A DNA stretch of 64,000 nucleotides, from assembly GCF_029867415.1 (NCBI RefSeq), contig NC_081182.1:46051317-46115316 (forward strand). Reading direction: 5' to 3'. This document shows positions 25,335 through 35,487 of this stretch, in pieces. The translations under genes and the position numbers were made by a program. The notes beneath the pieces are model-generated. The model made no database searches and was not told the DNA's origin. It saw only the letters and a program-made list of their open reading frames with translations. The DNA is from Vicia villosa. Lineage: Eukaryota > Streptophyta > Magnoliopsida > Fabales > Fabaceae. Every line of letters begins with the position of its first letter. Positions within the stretch are counted from its first letter, which is position 1.

Positions 25335-25596
25335 CTCCCTCCGTCTCATAATAAGTGTCCCATTTGCAGTTTTTCTTTGTCTCAAATTAATTGTCCATTT
25401 ACAATTCCAATGCATCAATCATTATTATTTTTCCACTATTATACCCCTATTTATTAACTTTCACGTTATTCAACTTCTATTAATAGGGGTATTCTAGTAA
25501 ATGACATTAACTTTTTTACTAAAATCAACACATCCAATCATTTTCTTAAAAACCGCGCATTGCTCAAATGGGACACTTATTATGAGACGGAGGGAG
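25335..25596. mobile_element. Stowaway-type MITE
   Basis: The left end CTCCCTCCGTCTCATAATAA and the reverse complement of the right end are identical over at least 20 bp and nearly so to about 32 bp. The element is flanked by TA at 25333-25334 and 25597-25598. At 262 bp with CTCCCTCC termini and a TA TSD it is a classic Tc1/mariner-derived Stowaway element. Confidence 0.93.
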
Positions 25597-25721
25597 TAAT
25601 AATCAATCACATCAATTTCAACTATTTTCTAAAAGCAAGAGCATAAAAGACAAATGTAAATGTGACTTTTTTTTTTTCAATAGGTTATATATTAATCTTG
25701 AGAAGGATACAAAGCAAACGG

Positions 25722-28700
25722 TTACCCCTGTAAACAAGACAAAGGTAAGATGTTCCAATAGTGGTAATTACAAGCCGAAGATGAAACGTTAACTGTCCTA
25801 AACCATTTCCACGAGCTAAGGATTATAGAACTATAACATTCGTCAAAGTTGAAAATGTATCCGTTGAAAATTATAGCATTCCTCACCTTCCATAGATTCC
25901 ACAAAACCGCGAGCCAAATAACTCCGACAGTTAATCTTTCGTCTTTTGCCTTAATTTTCTCGAAATGATTCGAGAAATTCTTCAACTCCGCCGTTGTCAG
26001 CTTTCCAGAAATACCAATCCATTGACTTATTTTTCTCCATATTCTATCTGAGATCACACAGTCATCAAACAAATGACTGGATGTCTCCAAAACATGAGGA
26101 CAAAACGCACAACAGCAAACATTGTCATCTATCAGAATGCCTTTACTCTTCAAGTGGTCCCGAGTCGGTAACCTGTCCAGGATGAGTCTCCAAGCAAAAA
26201 TCGCTACTTTTGAGGGGACATTCAGCTTCCACATAAAAGTCAGTCTGTTGAGAGTACCTGGATGCAGATCCGCAGCCATGCCAAATCTTCTAATCTCTTC
26301 ACCACAAGCTTTGACAGAGAAACCTTTACTTTCATCTTTAGCCCAAACAAAAACATCTTTGCCTTGATTATCTGGGGAAAAATCCTGCATTTGATCGGAC
26401 AGCATCGCCAGCAGCATTAAGTCATCTTCGTCAGGCTCTATGATCCATCTTGCTACGTCCCACATCCACACCGATCCCTCCCTATAACCAGCTTCCGCGA
26501 CCGTCATTGAAGGAGAACACGCTTTAGCATAGAGCTCCGGATAAGCTTCTGAAATGTTTTGATCCCCCACCCACTTGCTGAACCAAAAAGAGGTGCTTTC
26601 TCCATTATGGATCCTGCAGTAAATTAAATCAGAAACGGATAAACCATTAGAACTTTCGCAACCGTTTATCATCATGAGATCACGCCACCATATAGAGTCA
26701 CGGTTCGTGATTCCACAAGTATCGTTGACAAACATTTTAGCCTCCGGATGAGAATATCTATGTTTTAGCAAACTCGACCATATCGCATTTTCCTCCGTTA
26801 GAATTCGCCACTTCCACTTCATTAGTAATGCGACATTCATGCTTCCTACGTCTTTAATTCCCAAGCCTCCTTCTTCTTTAGCTTTGCAAACGTTTCGCCA
26901 ACTAACCCAATTTACACGCCTACCTCCCTCCACTCCACCCCATAAAAAACCTCGTTGGATTCTAGCTATCTCCCTCAAAACCTTTTTCGGGGCACGATAG
27001 AAGGATAACGAATAGAGAGGGACAGCGTTCAACACAGAGTTTATTAACACCACTCTCCCTCCTATAGATAAAAACTTCCCTCGCCATTTGTCGAGCCTTC
27101 TCCTAACATCCTTTATGACTCCTTTCCACATTGCTAACTTTCTTGGGTTATCACCTACCATAATCCCCAGAAACTTGAATGGCAGTACCCCAACACCACA
27201 AGTCAAGAAAGACGACGACATCTGGATAAATCTATCACTCAAGTTTATGCCGTAGATATTACTCTTGAAAAAATTTACTTTTAGCCCCGACATAAGCTCG
27301 AACCCCCGAAACACAGCCTTCAAGCTCCATAAATTCTGAATATCACCATTGCCAAAGATTATCGTATCATCCGCGAAGTGCAGAATGTCTACTTGGTTAT
27401 TTTCTCCGAATTGGAAACCCGTAAAATCACCCATCTCTACTGCTCTCTCCATAATTCTTGTCAGCCCTTCCATAACTATAACAAATAATAAGGGAGATAG
27501 GGGATCCCCCTGACGTAAACCTCGTTCAACTCTAAAATCGTCTGTACTGCTTCCGTTTACGATTACTGCCATATGACTCGAGAACACACTTGCATCCATC
27601 CATCGAAGCCATTGCCCTCCAAATCCCATCTCCTTCATAACACAGCGTAAGAAATTCCAGTTGACGCAATCAAACGCTTTTTCATAATCAACTTTCAGGA
27701 TAAGACAACTTGCACCTTCTCTTTTGGCCAGATCCATCACCTCGTTTACCATGACAACTCCATCCAGAATGTTCCTGTTTTTTATGAACGCATTCTGTTT
27801 GGTAGATATCAAATTGTTTATTACCTCCTTAAGTCTACCAGCAAGGATTTTTGACAGGATTTTATGAAGACTACCAACTAGACAGATGGGCCGGTACTCC
27901 GCGATGGACAGTGGATTCATAACCTTCGGAACAAGAGTGATAAAGGATGAGGAGCATGCCTTAGTTAGAACTGCCTTTGAGTGGAAATCCTCGACAAATT
28001 TCATGATGTCCTTTTTCAACAAGTCCCATTGGGTTTTGAAGAAAAGTAAGGTAAAGCCGTCGGGGCCAGGAGTTTTGTTTCCATCACAGTTCCAGATCGC
28101 CGCCTTAACCTCTTCTTCCTCAAAAGGTCGCTCCAGCCAAATAGCCGCTTCCTCCTCTAATCTGTTGAACGAAATACCTTCTGGAACAGGTCTATCGTTA
28201 TACGGTTCCTTAAAGAAATCCTCAAAATGGTGTTTCATGTACTCCTTGACCTCCCTAACACCTTCTAAAGGCCCATTAGAGGTATTAAGGACACTAAAGG
28301 AGTTTCTACGAATTCGCTCCTTTAAGGAGTTGTGGAAGAACTTTGAGTTACAATCACCCTCCTTAAGCCAATTCTGTCCCGACTTTAGACGAAGAAGGCC
28401 CTCTTTCATCTCCAGTTTCTTCCAAATCTCCTCAGCTGCCAGTCTTCTCTCCTCAACGGCTCTAGAATTATCGCCACCTTTGTTAGCTATCAAAAAACTA
28501 TCCAACTCATTCTGCTCATCAATGCTTAGGTCAACCTTCAAATCCAACCAGCCGTACACTTTTCTATTCCACCCTCTTAAAGCCATCTTGAGTCTTCGGA
28601 GTTTTTCGTAAAGAACAAAATCCCCTCTCCCCTTAACATGATACGAACTCCACTCTTTGGACACAAAAGCAGAAAAACCATCGTGTTTAACCCATCCATT

Positions 28701-29435
28701 GTTGAATCTGAAGGGCTTTGGCCCCCAATCACTATCCCTCGATTTTAACCACACAGGGCAATGGTCAGACAGCTCCCGCTTCCCCACCTCCTGGTTTACA
28801 AGCTTCCAAGCAGAAATAAGATTTTCAGATATCAGGAATCGGTCCAATCTGCTCATTGCGCAACCATCGCCGCTGAACCAAGTAAATCTCCCTCCAACAC
28901 AAGGGAGGTCAATGATATCCATAACTTCCACAAAATTTAAAAAATCAGCCGAATCTCTTCCATAACAACCAACACTTCTCCCTATTCTCTCTTCCTTATA
29001 CAGAACCGAGTTAAAATCACCGCCGATACACCACTCCTCCCCAACAACTTGATTCCTCAAACTGATTATACTCCTCCATGTCTCCCTTCTAGATTCCATG
29101 TTACAAGCGGCATAAACATTAATGAAATTTATGCAGAGCCCTTTTTGAATCGCCTTGACCCCAACAAAGCCTTTCCCTTTATAACTCATTAATAGGTTCA
29201 GAGAGTTTTTCCTCCACAGGATAACTTGGCCTCCTGAAGCTCCATTGGAATCCATATGAGTCCACTCCACATCCTTCGCGCCCCAGAACTCTTCAGCAAA
29301 CTTCAGATTGAAATTTTGAAGCTTTGTTTCCTGGAGAAAACACACGTCAACTTTGCCCGATTGATTCGAGAAACCAATCCTCTTCCTCTTTATTAGGCTA
29401 CCTCCTCCTCTTATATTATAAGAAACTATTATCAT
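25722..29435 (-). CDS. LINE ORF2: endonuclease/reverse transcriptase, 1237 aa
   Basis: Domains in order: an APE-type endonuclease at about 1-230 with SYNIRG, QETKL (Glu36), GGDFNSV (Asp140, Asn142) and LSDHCPVW (Asp224, His225); a linker; a reverse transcriptase at about 450-720 with KVDYEKAFD (Asp583), RGLRQGDPLSP and the catalytic FADD (687-690); and a C-terminal zf-RVT zinc-binding region at about 1070-1170 (VPSKVAIFAWRLILDRLPT, CCCAFCPHVLETSSHLF). Known: the enzyme nicks target DNA and primes cDNA synthesis on the nick. No RNase H. The start ATG overlaps the ORF1 stop as ATGA (29435-29432), suggesting translation by termination-reinitiation. All key catalytic residues are present. Confidence 0.95.
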   Translation of the reverse strand: MIIVSYNIRGGGSLIKRKRIGFSNQSGKVDVCFLQETKLQNFNLKFAEEFWGAKDVEWTHMDSNGASGGQVILWRKNSLNLLMSYKGKGFVGVKAIQKGLCINFINVYAACNMESRRETWRSIISLRNQVVGEEWCIGGDFNSVLYKEERIGRSVGCYGRDSADFLNFVEVMDIIDLPCVGGRFTWFSGDGCAMSRLDRFLISENLISAWKLVNQEVGKRELSDHCPVWLKSRDSDWGPKPFRFNNGWVKHDGFSAFVSKEWSSYHVKGRGDFVLYEKLRRLKMALRGWNRKVYGWLDLKVDLSIDEQNELDSFLIANKGGDNSRAVEERRLAAEEIWKKLEMKEGLLRLKSGQNWLKEGDCNSKFFHNSLKERIRRNSFSVLNTSNGPLEGVREVKEYMKHHFEDFFKEPYNDRPVPEGISFNRLEEEAAIWLERPFEEEEVKAAIWNCDGNKTPGPDGFTLLFFKTQWDLLKKDIMKFVEDFHSKAVLTKACSSSFITLVPKVMNPLSIAEYRPICLVGSLHKILSKILAGRLKEVINNLISTKQNAFIKNRNILDGVVMVNEVMDLAKREGASCLILKVDYEKAFDCVNWNFLRCVMKEMGFGGQWLRWMDASVFSSHMAVIVNGSSTDDFRVERGLRQGDPLSPLLFVIVMEGLTRIMERAVEMGDFTGFQFGENNQVDILHFADDTIIFGNGDIQNLWSLKAVFRGFELMSGLKVNFFKSNIYGINLSDRFIQMSSSFLTCGVGVLPFKFLGIMVGDNPRKLAMWKGVIKDVRRRLDKWRGKFLSIGGRVVLINSVLNAVPLYSLSFYRAPKKVLREIARIQRGFLWGGVEGGRRVNWVSWRNVCKAKEEGGLGIKDVGSMNVALLMKWKWRILTEENAIWSSLLKHRYSHPEAKMFVNDTCGITNRDSIWWRDLMMINGCESSNGLSVSDLIYCRIHNGESTSFWFSKWVGDQNISEAYPELYAKACSPSMTVAEAGYREGSVWMWDVARWIIEPDEDDLMLLAMLSDQMQDFSPDNQGKDVFVWAKDESKGFSVKACGEEIRRFGMAADLHPGTLNRLTFMWKLNVPSKVAIFAWRLILDRLPTRDHLKSKGILIDDNVCCCAFCPHVLETSSHLFDDCVISDRIWRKISQWIGISGKLTTAELKNFSNHFEKIKAKDERLTVGVIWLAVLWNLWKVRNAIIFNGYIFNFDECYSSIILSSWKWFRTVNVSSSACNYHYWNILPLSCLQG

Positions 29436-31366
29436 TGCAAATTGTTGATTGTCGCCTTCCTAGCATGCATTCCTTCCCTGTCTCTCTTCTCCAGAACCTC
29501 AATTTCCTTCTGTAAGCCCTCCGCATTCTCCTTACTAGCAATACCCAATCTTCGGATAGAATCTGAAATCTTCTTAGCCACCCTTGATTCCTGATTTACC
29601 TTCAATCTTTCGTTGCATTGAGCAATATCAGAGTCCGTCATTGACTCACAACAGATCACTGTTCCTCCCGAGAAATTATCCTCTTCAGTCTCACTCTTCT
29701 CCGGTTCCTTCTTTTTGCTGAATTTAGGGGCAAAATTAGGGTTCAAGCATGCGAAGTAGGATTGCTGAACCTCAGACCCTTCTATCCTTTCCCCTAAGTG
29801 TTTTACTTCTTTAACCTTCTTAAAACTGGGCCTCAACTTTTTAGATTTTTGGCATTCTTCGTCAAAGGATAAGAGGCCCAACGACAGTGGGCCCACTAAG
29901 GCTAAGCCCTTATCAGATCCCGTATCACTCCTGGCCCCACTATGGATGCATCTAGCTGGACACGTCTTTATCCTAGGATAACTTCCTTTCTCTTGCGCTG
30001 ACTCTACACCTTTGAGAATTGTAGCCGCCGGATAGTTCTGACACGTCTCTATCACGCCTTCCTTGTTCCCCATATGGATCTCCTTATTACCCATAGGATT
30101 AACGGTCTCTTTGTCCAGACCAAAGTCGTTGCCGCCTTGTGGCGTTCCTTCTTCTGCATTGACATCCTCCCTCGTCGGACCTCCTCCCCCATCGACACCA
30201 CTGGCTGTCTCCGGAACATATTCAGAATCACTATCTCCTTCATCCTTTCCAGATTCATTGACTGAATCCTCAGATGAGGATTCAATATTCCTGACGTAAG
30301 AATAGGGGATATTATTTCTAATACGAACCTCCTCCTCTCTCTTAACATCTTCAGTCAAAAAGATGTTAAAGAAATCTTCACCTATCCTAACCTTAAGCTC
30401 TTCATTAATCAATGAGAGGGTTTTGGTACGAATAAGAATCCTGGCCACATCCATTCTTTTTCTGTTCTTAGTATCATCATCCTCTTGCAAAAGAACTCCT
30501 ACATTCTGGGAGATAAGATTGAAGAAACTAAAGTCCCATGCATGACACGGGACTCCAAAAACCTTCACCCACACCTTTCTCTCCTTGTCTACCTCTCTAG
30601 GACTCCAAGCTCTAACCTCCTTAAACCTCTGCCCAAGCCAAGCACTCCCACCTTCTACCATTTCCTTTAATACTCCATCATCTTCATCCTCAAGCAAGCA
30701 CAAGGTTGCCCCGATAGAAGTGCACTTGACCGAGAAGAAGCCTTCAGCGTAGAACTGAGCTTGCATGTGTAAAGTCGAAACCAACTCACCAACCTCCCCC
30801 ACGTACGCCTTCGATAAGATGTCCAGAATGCCATACTCAGGGGTAAACTCCAAAACTTTGGTGGAAGTTTCACCCTTCAAGACCTCTGCAAAAGAAACGC
30901 CTTTCTTGACCCCCTTAAATCCACCATGGTTCTCAACTTTAGGTTTTGCCTGAACAGAAACATAGTCCTTCTGAGCTTCATGGGGTCTGAATCGAGGCCT
31001 ACGACCAAACTTAGGTAGATTGGCAAAGATCTTCCTCCCGTCTAGGAATAAGTTATCAAGTTTCGTCTCCAGCACCCTTTCATCCCCTACATTGAAGAAC
31101 CTAGCGAACCCATACTTCTTCCCCCGTCTCGTCCTCTTGTTTGGTATGAACACTTCATCGATGTCACCTAGCTCCTTAAACTCATGATACAAATCCCTGG
31201 CCTCCCATTTGTCATCAAACTCGGTAACGAAGAACGTTGTTGTAGCCGAAACCCCCTCTTCCCTTCTTCCGCCTTTCTCTAAGCTCCCTAACATCTCCTG
31301 TCGTTTACCACGGTTGTGTTTCCTTGCCTTCTTCCATCCCTCTGCAATGTTGCTTTCATTGCCCAT
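29432..31366 (-). CDS. LINE ORF1: RNA-binding nucleocapsid-like protein, 644 aa
   Basis: I chose the ATG at 31366. The frame stays open 16 codons further up to a TTG at 31414, but that falls in the target-site duplication. An RRM lies at residues about 42-119, with RNP2-like FFVTEF and RNP1-like KKYGFARF. It is followed by a DUF4283-like region with KVWVKVFGVPCHAWD near residue 270. The C-terminal half is acidic and low complexity. Known: plant L1 ORF1 proteins bind the element RNA and form the transposition particle. The stop TGA overlaps the start of ORF2. Confidence 0.9.
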   Translation of the reverse strand: MGNESNIAEGWKKARKHNRGKRQEMLGSLEKGGRREEGVSATTTFFVTEFDDKWEARDLYHEFKELGDIDEVFIPNKRTRRGKKYGFARFFNVGDERVLETKLDNLFLDGRKIFANLPKFGRRPRFRPHEAQKDYVSVQAKPKVENHGGFKGVKKGVSFAEVLKGETSTKVLEFTPEYGILDILSKAYVGEVGELVSTLHMQAQFYAEGFFSVKCTSIGATLCLLEDEDDGVLKEMVEGGSAWLGQRFKEVRAWSPREVDKERKVWVKVFGVPCHAWDFSFFNLISQNVGVLLQEDDDTKNRKRMDVARILIRTKTLSLINEELKVRIGEDFFNIFLTEDVKREEEVRIRNNIPYSYVRNIESSSEDSVNESGKDEGDSDSEYVPETASGVDGGGGPTREDVNAEEGTPQGGNDFGLDKETVNPMGNKEIHMGNKEGVIETCQNYPAATILKGVESAQEKGSYPRIKTCPARCIHSGARSDTGSDKGLALVGPLSLGLLSFDEECQKSKKLRPSFKKVKEVKHLGERIEGSEVQQSYFACLNPNFAPKFSKKKEPEKSETEEDNFSGGTVICCESMTDSDIAQCNERLKVNQESRVAKKISDSIRRLGIASKENAEGLQKEIEVLEKRDREGMHARKATINNLQ

Positions 31367-31428
31367 GGGTAGGGCCAAGTTAGAGAGAGGGGAGAGTTTC
31401 TCTCTCGTGTTCAATGTAAATGTGACTT

Positions 31429-32016
31429 AATACGTCGACACAAACACGCCAAATTTCTGTTTGAATTTCAACCACAACACAACCATCCCACCAAACTTAA
31501 TAATCATAAATTATTACAACTAACCATAATTATACTTCATTTTACAAAACATAAAAATAATTAAGCAGTATGGTCCCTTTCGTAAATTAATGTTTAGCTA
31601 TGGTGATTATAATTATTATATAACTATATATTAGATTTTTTTGCGTAGGGCCAAACTAAAATAAAAAAACAAAATTAAAGTCTATGTTTATCTTTATTCC
31701 AAAATTCCTACCGTGTCTTTTACGCTACAAAACTTCCAACAAATTAACAGCTATCTCATTTTTTCTTAATACAGAATCAATCTACTTTAAAGTGTTCACA
31801 TTCACAACAATATTGGAATTTTATTATACTATCATAACATTGAACATAACAATATGATTCTCTTTCAATACTTTCCAATTTACATTCATATCAAACAATA
31901 TACTCCAAATTAATTCTAATAATTAAGATCCAAACATTAATGGAGAATATTGACATACAAAAAATACATAAAAGTTTCATATCATAGATAATAGTAATAA
32001 TGATAATAATATTGAA
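31429..32016. other. AT-rich spacer downstream of SAUR32
   Basis: This contains the 3' flank of the SAUR gene, which reads leftwards. No other gene recognised. Confidence 0.5.
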
Positions 32017-32367
32017 TCAAACTTTGAAACACCAAGCAGCATGGTGATGATGATGGTGATGAGATTTCTCCATATCAATCATTCCTTGAACGGTACGAAA
32101 CTGTTCTATATGGCAAGGAATGGTGATGGGTCCTTTCTGAGCAAATCCATATTCTTCTTCAGCTTCTTTCAACAATTGCATAAACAATGGATGGTTGATG
32201 TAAATAACTGGAATCACAAACCTTTGTTGCTCCTCTCCTTGTCCCACCATCACTGCCATACACCCTTTTGGAATGTCCTTATTCTTTTCATGGTTTTGGT
32301 GAAAGTGAAGATGAGGAATATGCAAATGAAAACTCATATTATGATGATGATTACCACTAAACCCCAT
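32017..32367 (-). CDS. SAUR32: SAUR32-type small auxin-up RNA protein
   Basis: A single exon of 116 aa on the minus strand. I chose the ATG at 32367. The frame extends upstream to 32475, but those 36 residues are low complexity and the SAUR32 family starts MGxx. The SAUR domain (about residues 30-95) includes IPKGCMAVMVG, EEQQRFVIPVIYINHPLF and LLKEAEEEYGF, followed by GPITIPCHIEQFR. The N-terminus is His-rich, and the C-terminal tail carries seven consecutive His before AAWCFKV, a feature seen in SAUR32-like proteins. Known: SAURs are intronless auxin-induced genes. SAUR proteins of this class promote apoplast acidification and growth by inhibiting PP2C.D phosphatases; SAUR32 has been linked to apical hook control. 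No frame damage. Confidence 0.92.
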   Translation of the reverse strand: MGFSGNHHHNMSFHLHIPHLHFHQNHEKNKDIPKGCMAVMVGQGEEQQRFVIPVIYINHPLFMQLLKEAEEEYGFAQKGPITIPCHIEQFRTVQGMIDMEKSHHHHHHHAAWCFKV

Positions 32368-32616
32368 AATTAAGAAGAAATTAAAAAGGACAAAATAACA
32401 AGTGTATTCAAGCTTGTTGTTAAGAAGTGAATAGTTGATTTTTTGTGTTATAAGAAAACAAAAGAGAAAGGCCAAGGGTCGGAAGAAGATATGGTGAGAT
32501 TGAAGAGGGTTAAGGAAGAGTCGGTGAGAGATTTAGGGATATTGCTCATGATAATATGTAAATAAAACCTACATAACAAGAAAATGAATGATGAGAGAAT
32601 GGTGAAACTATAGGTT

Positions 32617-32626
32617 GTATATATAG
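32617..32626 (-). promoter_or_regulatory. Putative TATA box of SAUR32
   Basis: On the minus strand CTATATATAC lies about 250 bp upstream of the ATG, implying a 5' UTR of roughly 220 nt. I saw no clear auxin-response element, but this was by eye only. Confidence 0.55.
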
Positions 32627-32712
32627 TTGAGAAAGGTTAGGTTAGGGTGTAGAAATATTGATGTTAGTGTGAAAAGGGGGTGTATTAAGTAATATTAATT
32701 ATGTATTATATT

Positions 32713-32733
32713 ATGATGATGATGATGATGAGG
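32713..32733. repeat. (GAT)n microsatellite in the SAUR32 upstream region
   Basis: About six to seven GAT units, about 350 bp upstream of the SAUR32 start. Confidence 0.8.
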
Positions 32734-33165
32734 ATGATTCTAGGTTTTGCTTAAGGTGTACACAAAGGTTTATTCTCGAAAAGGAAAAGAGAGAGAAATA
32801 GTCCCAAAAATTAGGAGAATTGTAGTAACGTGTCAAATTTGTATTGGGGTTAATAGAGAAGAATATATTTAATGTAATTAAAGGTAATACTAAGATATTT
32901 AATTGTTTACTATTTTGGTTCATAGTTGGAAATTTAAATATGGTATGAGAAGGTTAGAATGAATTTGCAGGATAATTACATGGAAAGAGTCGTAAATTGA
33001 ATTTAATACTAATACTAGTCATATTCAAATATTACTTGATGGAGAATAATTATTTTCTATAAATGTGATGAACTAATTGATGGTTTTGTAAAAAAAGTCA
33101 ACTTGATTATTTCCTTTGGTTTTAATGGTAAAAGGGAAGCATATTTTAAATTTAATTGTACGATT

Positions 33166-34382
33166 AGGGGTGGGAATAGGCCACACCGACTAATAGGGGC
33201 CTACGGCCCATGCTACATAGGCCTAGGGCCCAGCCTACATAGGCCTAGGTCAGGCCAGACCTTTTAGATAAATAGAAAATGCCTGAGCTTTTTTATAAGT
33301 CTATTTAGTTAAAAAGGCTAGGCCACAGGTAGGGGTGGCAAAACGGGCCGGGGCCCGCCGGGCCGCCCGCGCACCCGCCAAAAATTGGCGGGTTGGGTTG
33401 GGATTTTAGGCTCGCCGCTCGCCAAAGTCCGCGCCGCCAAAACCCGCCGCCCGCCATACCCGCCCCGCCAAAGCCCGCCGCTCGCCAAAACCTGCTCCTC
33501 CTCCAAAACTCACTATTTTTTAATTAATTCTAGTAATTGCAATTCTTGATGGTTTATTTTATACATTTATTTATAGATATATGTAATATTTTTTAGAGTA
33601 AATTTGTTAAAAAATTACTTTTATAAAAAATTGTTTTAAAAAATAAGTGAAAAGTTTAATTAAAAGGTAAAAAAAAGCATATTAATCTATTAAAAAAATA
33701 TAAATAAAAATAGGCGGGTAAGCCCGCCGCCCGCCAACCCGCCATCTTGGCGGGGCGGGCATGATTTTGATGCCCATTTTACTTGGCGGGCATGCCCGCC
33801 CCGCTCGTTTTTTGGCGGGCATAAGGCGGGGCGGGCGGCGGGCGGGGCGGGCGGCCCGTTTTGCCACCCCTAGCCACAGGCCACATAAAAAGCCTTTTAA
33901 CCCTAAGAGGCCGGCCTATTTAAATAAATATGAATAATTTTATTATTATTATATTATATTTTTTACTTTGAATTAAAAATATAAAAATAAATATTAGTTA
34001 TCTTGAAGAAATTATGAAAATAAGATGAAAAGAATCTTATGAACAATGTCATAAGTTGTTTCGATAAGTTCTCTCAAACAAATAATATCACAAAATTTAT
34101 GCTACTAGGTAAACTTAAATAAACTAATGCAAACAAACATTTAATCTCACTGATCTTTTAATTTGTTAATCTATATAAAGACGAGTTGAATGACTTATTT
34201 ACAAATGTTCAAATGAAATAGGCTTTTAAGTAGGCTAATAGGTCAATCAGGCCTTCAAAAAGGCCGGACCTGGGCCAAAAAAATAAGCCTATGATAGGCT
34301 ACATGCTTAGGCTTTGAATATTATAGCAGGTCAGACTCAGGCTTGACAAAACCTAGCTCGGCCCAGCCTATTCCCACCCCTA
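33166..34382. mobile_element. Outer hAT-type non-autonomous element
   Basis: The ends AGGGGTGGGAATAGGC and, as reverse complement, TAGGGGTGGGAATAGGCTGG are matching TIRs. The flank GTACGATT at 33158-33165 recurs at 34383-34391 as GTACCGATT, an 8-bp TSD with one inserted C. The interior repeats GGCCTA-type words and has no coding capacity. It contains a second hAT element (33330-33872). Confidence 0.85.
33330..33872. mobile_element. Inner, GC-rich hAT-type element nested in the outer one
   Basis: TIRs of at least 20 bp, TAGGGGTGGCAAAACGGGCC at both ends and perfect. A perfect 8-bp TSD GCCACAGG lies at 33322-33329 and 33873-33880. The terminal 150 bp on each side are dense in GCCCGCC/GGCGGGC, while the core (about 33500-33710) is AT-rich. 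No coding capacity. The 62-aa and 61-aa frames in its arms are products of the repeat sequence. Confidence 0.95.
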
Positions 34383-34391
34383 GTACCGATT

Positions 34392-35069
34392 TAGCTCCAC
34401 GTGTGATTTCTTTATAGAGAATAAATATAAATTTGTTTCTATCTTTTTTTTAATTATTTTGTATTTTAAATTATTTAAATTATCTTGAATTCAACTTATA
34501 TTATTCAAACCCTTTTTTTTAGAGTTTAATTCATCTACTTTTTTGTTTAAAAAAAATATATCATCACTTTAATGCATATTTATTTTATTTATTCACATTC
34601 ATTTAAATTAAATATATTTAAATTCAAAAATGTGTTTAAAGATGTGGAAGATAAACTACTGTACAAAATTTTAAAATTTTCAACATAAATCATGAATAAA
34701 TAAAATCTCATAATAAATCTGTTATAAAACATTTTCTTAACGATTGAATCACATAGCTAACCACTAGAAAATCGCTAAAATTTTAACAAGTATTAAAATT
34801 AATCAACTCAAAATATATTAAAATAATGATAAAAATCAAAAGTACTAAAATCATTTTTACAAATAACATCTTTAACTTCTAACTGTCTTCTTGGTAGCCC
34901 CATGTCAAATTCCCCAATTGTTCCAACCCCACTTGTCTTTTATATACATTTTTTATAATGGGAATGCTTTTACCCAAATAAAGTGTATGGAATTATATTG
35001 CGGTAGGTTCCATCTACAATTGTTGGATTGGAGTTAAGAAACATTCTTTTTCTATTTTAAAGATATACG
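34392..35069. other. AT-rich spacer
   Basis: No gene or terminus recognised. Confidence 0.5.
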
Positions 35070-35076
35070 GTAATTG

Positions 35077-35480
35077 AGGATGTGTTGATGTGCATAAGAT
35101 ATATCCTTATTCACGGTGCATAAATACTTAAATATTATTTATATTATTCAAAATATTATATTTATTACTCAAAATAATATACAGATTACTCAAAATAGTA
35201 TAAATATTACTCAGAACAATAAATATATTATTCAAAATATTTAAAATTCGATATTATTCAGAATGGTGTAAATATTACTCAGAATAGTGTACTCATTACT
35301 CACAATTAATAATTACTCATAATTAATAGATGTGTACAAATAATGTACATATTATTCATAGATTGTGATATTATTACTCGTTTCAAACTAAAATGTTACT
35401 CGGAACAATTTAAATATTACTCGTACGAGACTTATGCACCATGCATAAGGATATACCTTATGCACATCAACCTAACCCCC
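35077..35480. mobile_element. MITE with arms of about 40 bp and an ATTACTC-rich core
   Basis: The left arm contains GTTGATGTGCATAAGATATA and the reverse complement of the right arm GTTGATGTGCATAAGGTATA, with similarity over about 40 bp. The 7-mer GTAATTG flanks it at 35070-35076 and 35481-35487. The core repeats (T)ATTACTC(A/G)-type words about a dozen times. I could not assign the superfamily. Confidence 0.75.
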
Positions 35481-35487
35481 GTAATTG

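Larger units (their letters stand above)
25669..31412 (-). mobile_element. Apparently full-length L1-type LINE with intact ORFs
   Basis: Flanked by a perfect 16-bp direct repeat AATGTAAATGTGACTT at 25653-25668 and 31413-31428, as left by target-primed reverse transcription. The 3' end is an A tail, seen as T at 25669-25677. Both ORFs are open on the minus strand and overlap by four bases. The 5' UTR before the first ATG of ORF1 is only about 46 nt, so slight 5' truncation cannot be excluded. The exact TSD, poly-A and lack of stops in about 5.7 kb indicate a young and possibly active copy. Other LINEs in the window are dead. Confidence 0.93.

Noticed and set aside
27886..28611. 241-aa + strand frame inside LINE ORF2
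   Set aside because: Antisense shadow of the reverse transcriptase region, no domain of its own.
31366..31414. Upstream extension of LINE ORF1 to a TTG at 31414
   Set aside because: The TTG falls in or at the target-site duplication; the first ATG in frame is at 31366.
32368..32475. 36-residue N-terminal extension of SAUR32
   Set aside because: Hydrophobic and low complexity, not SAUR-like; the MGFSG start fits the family.
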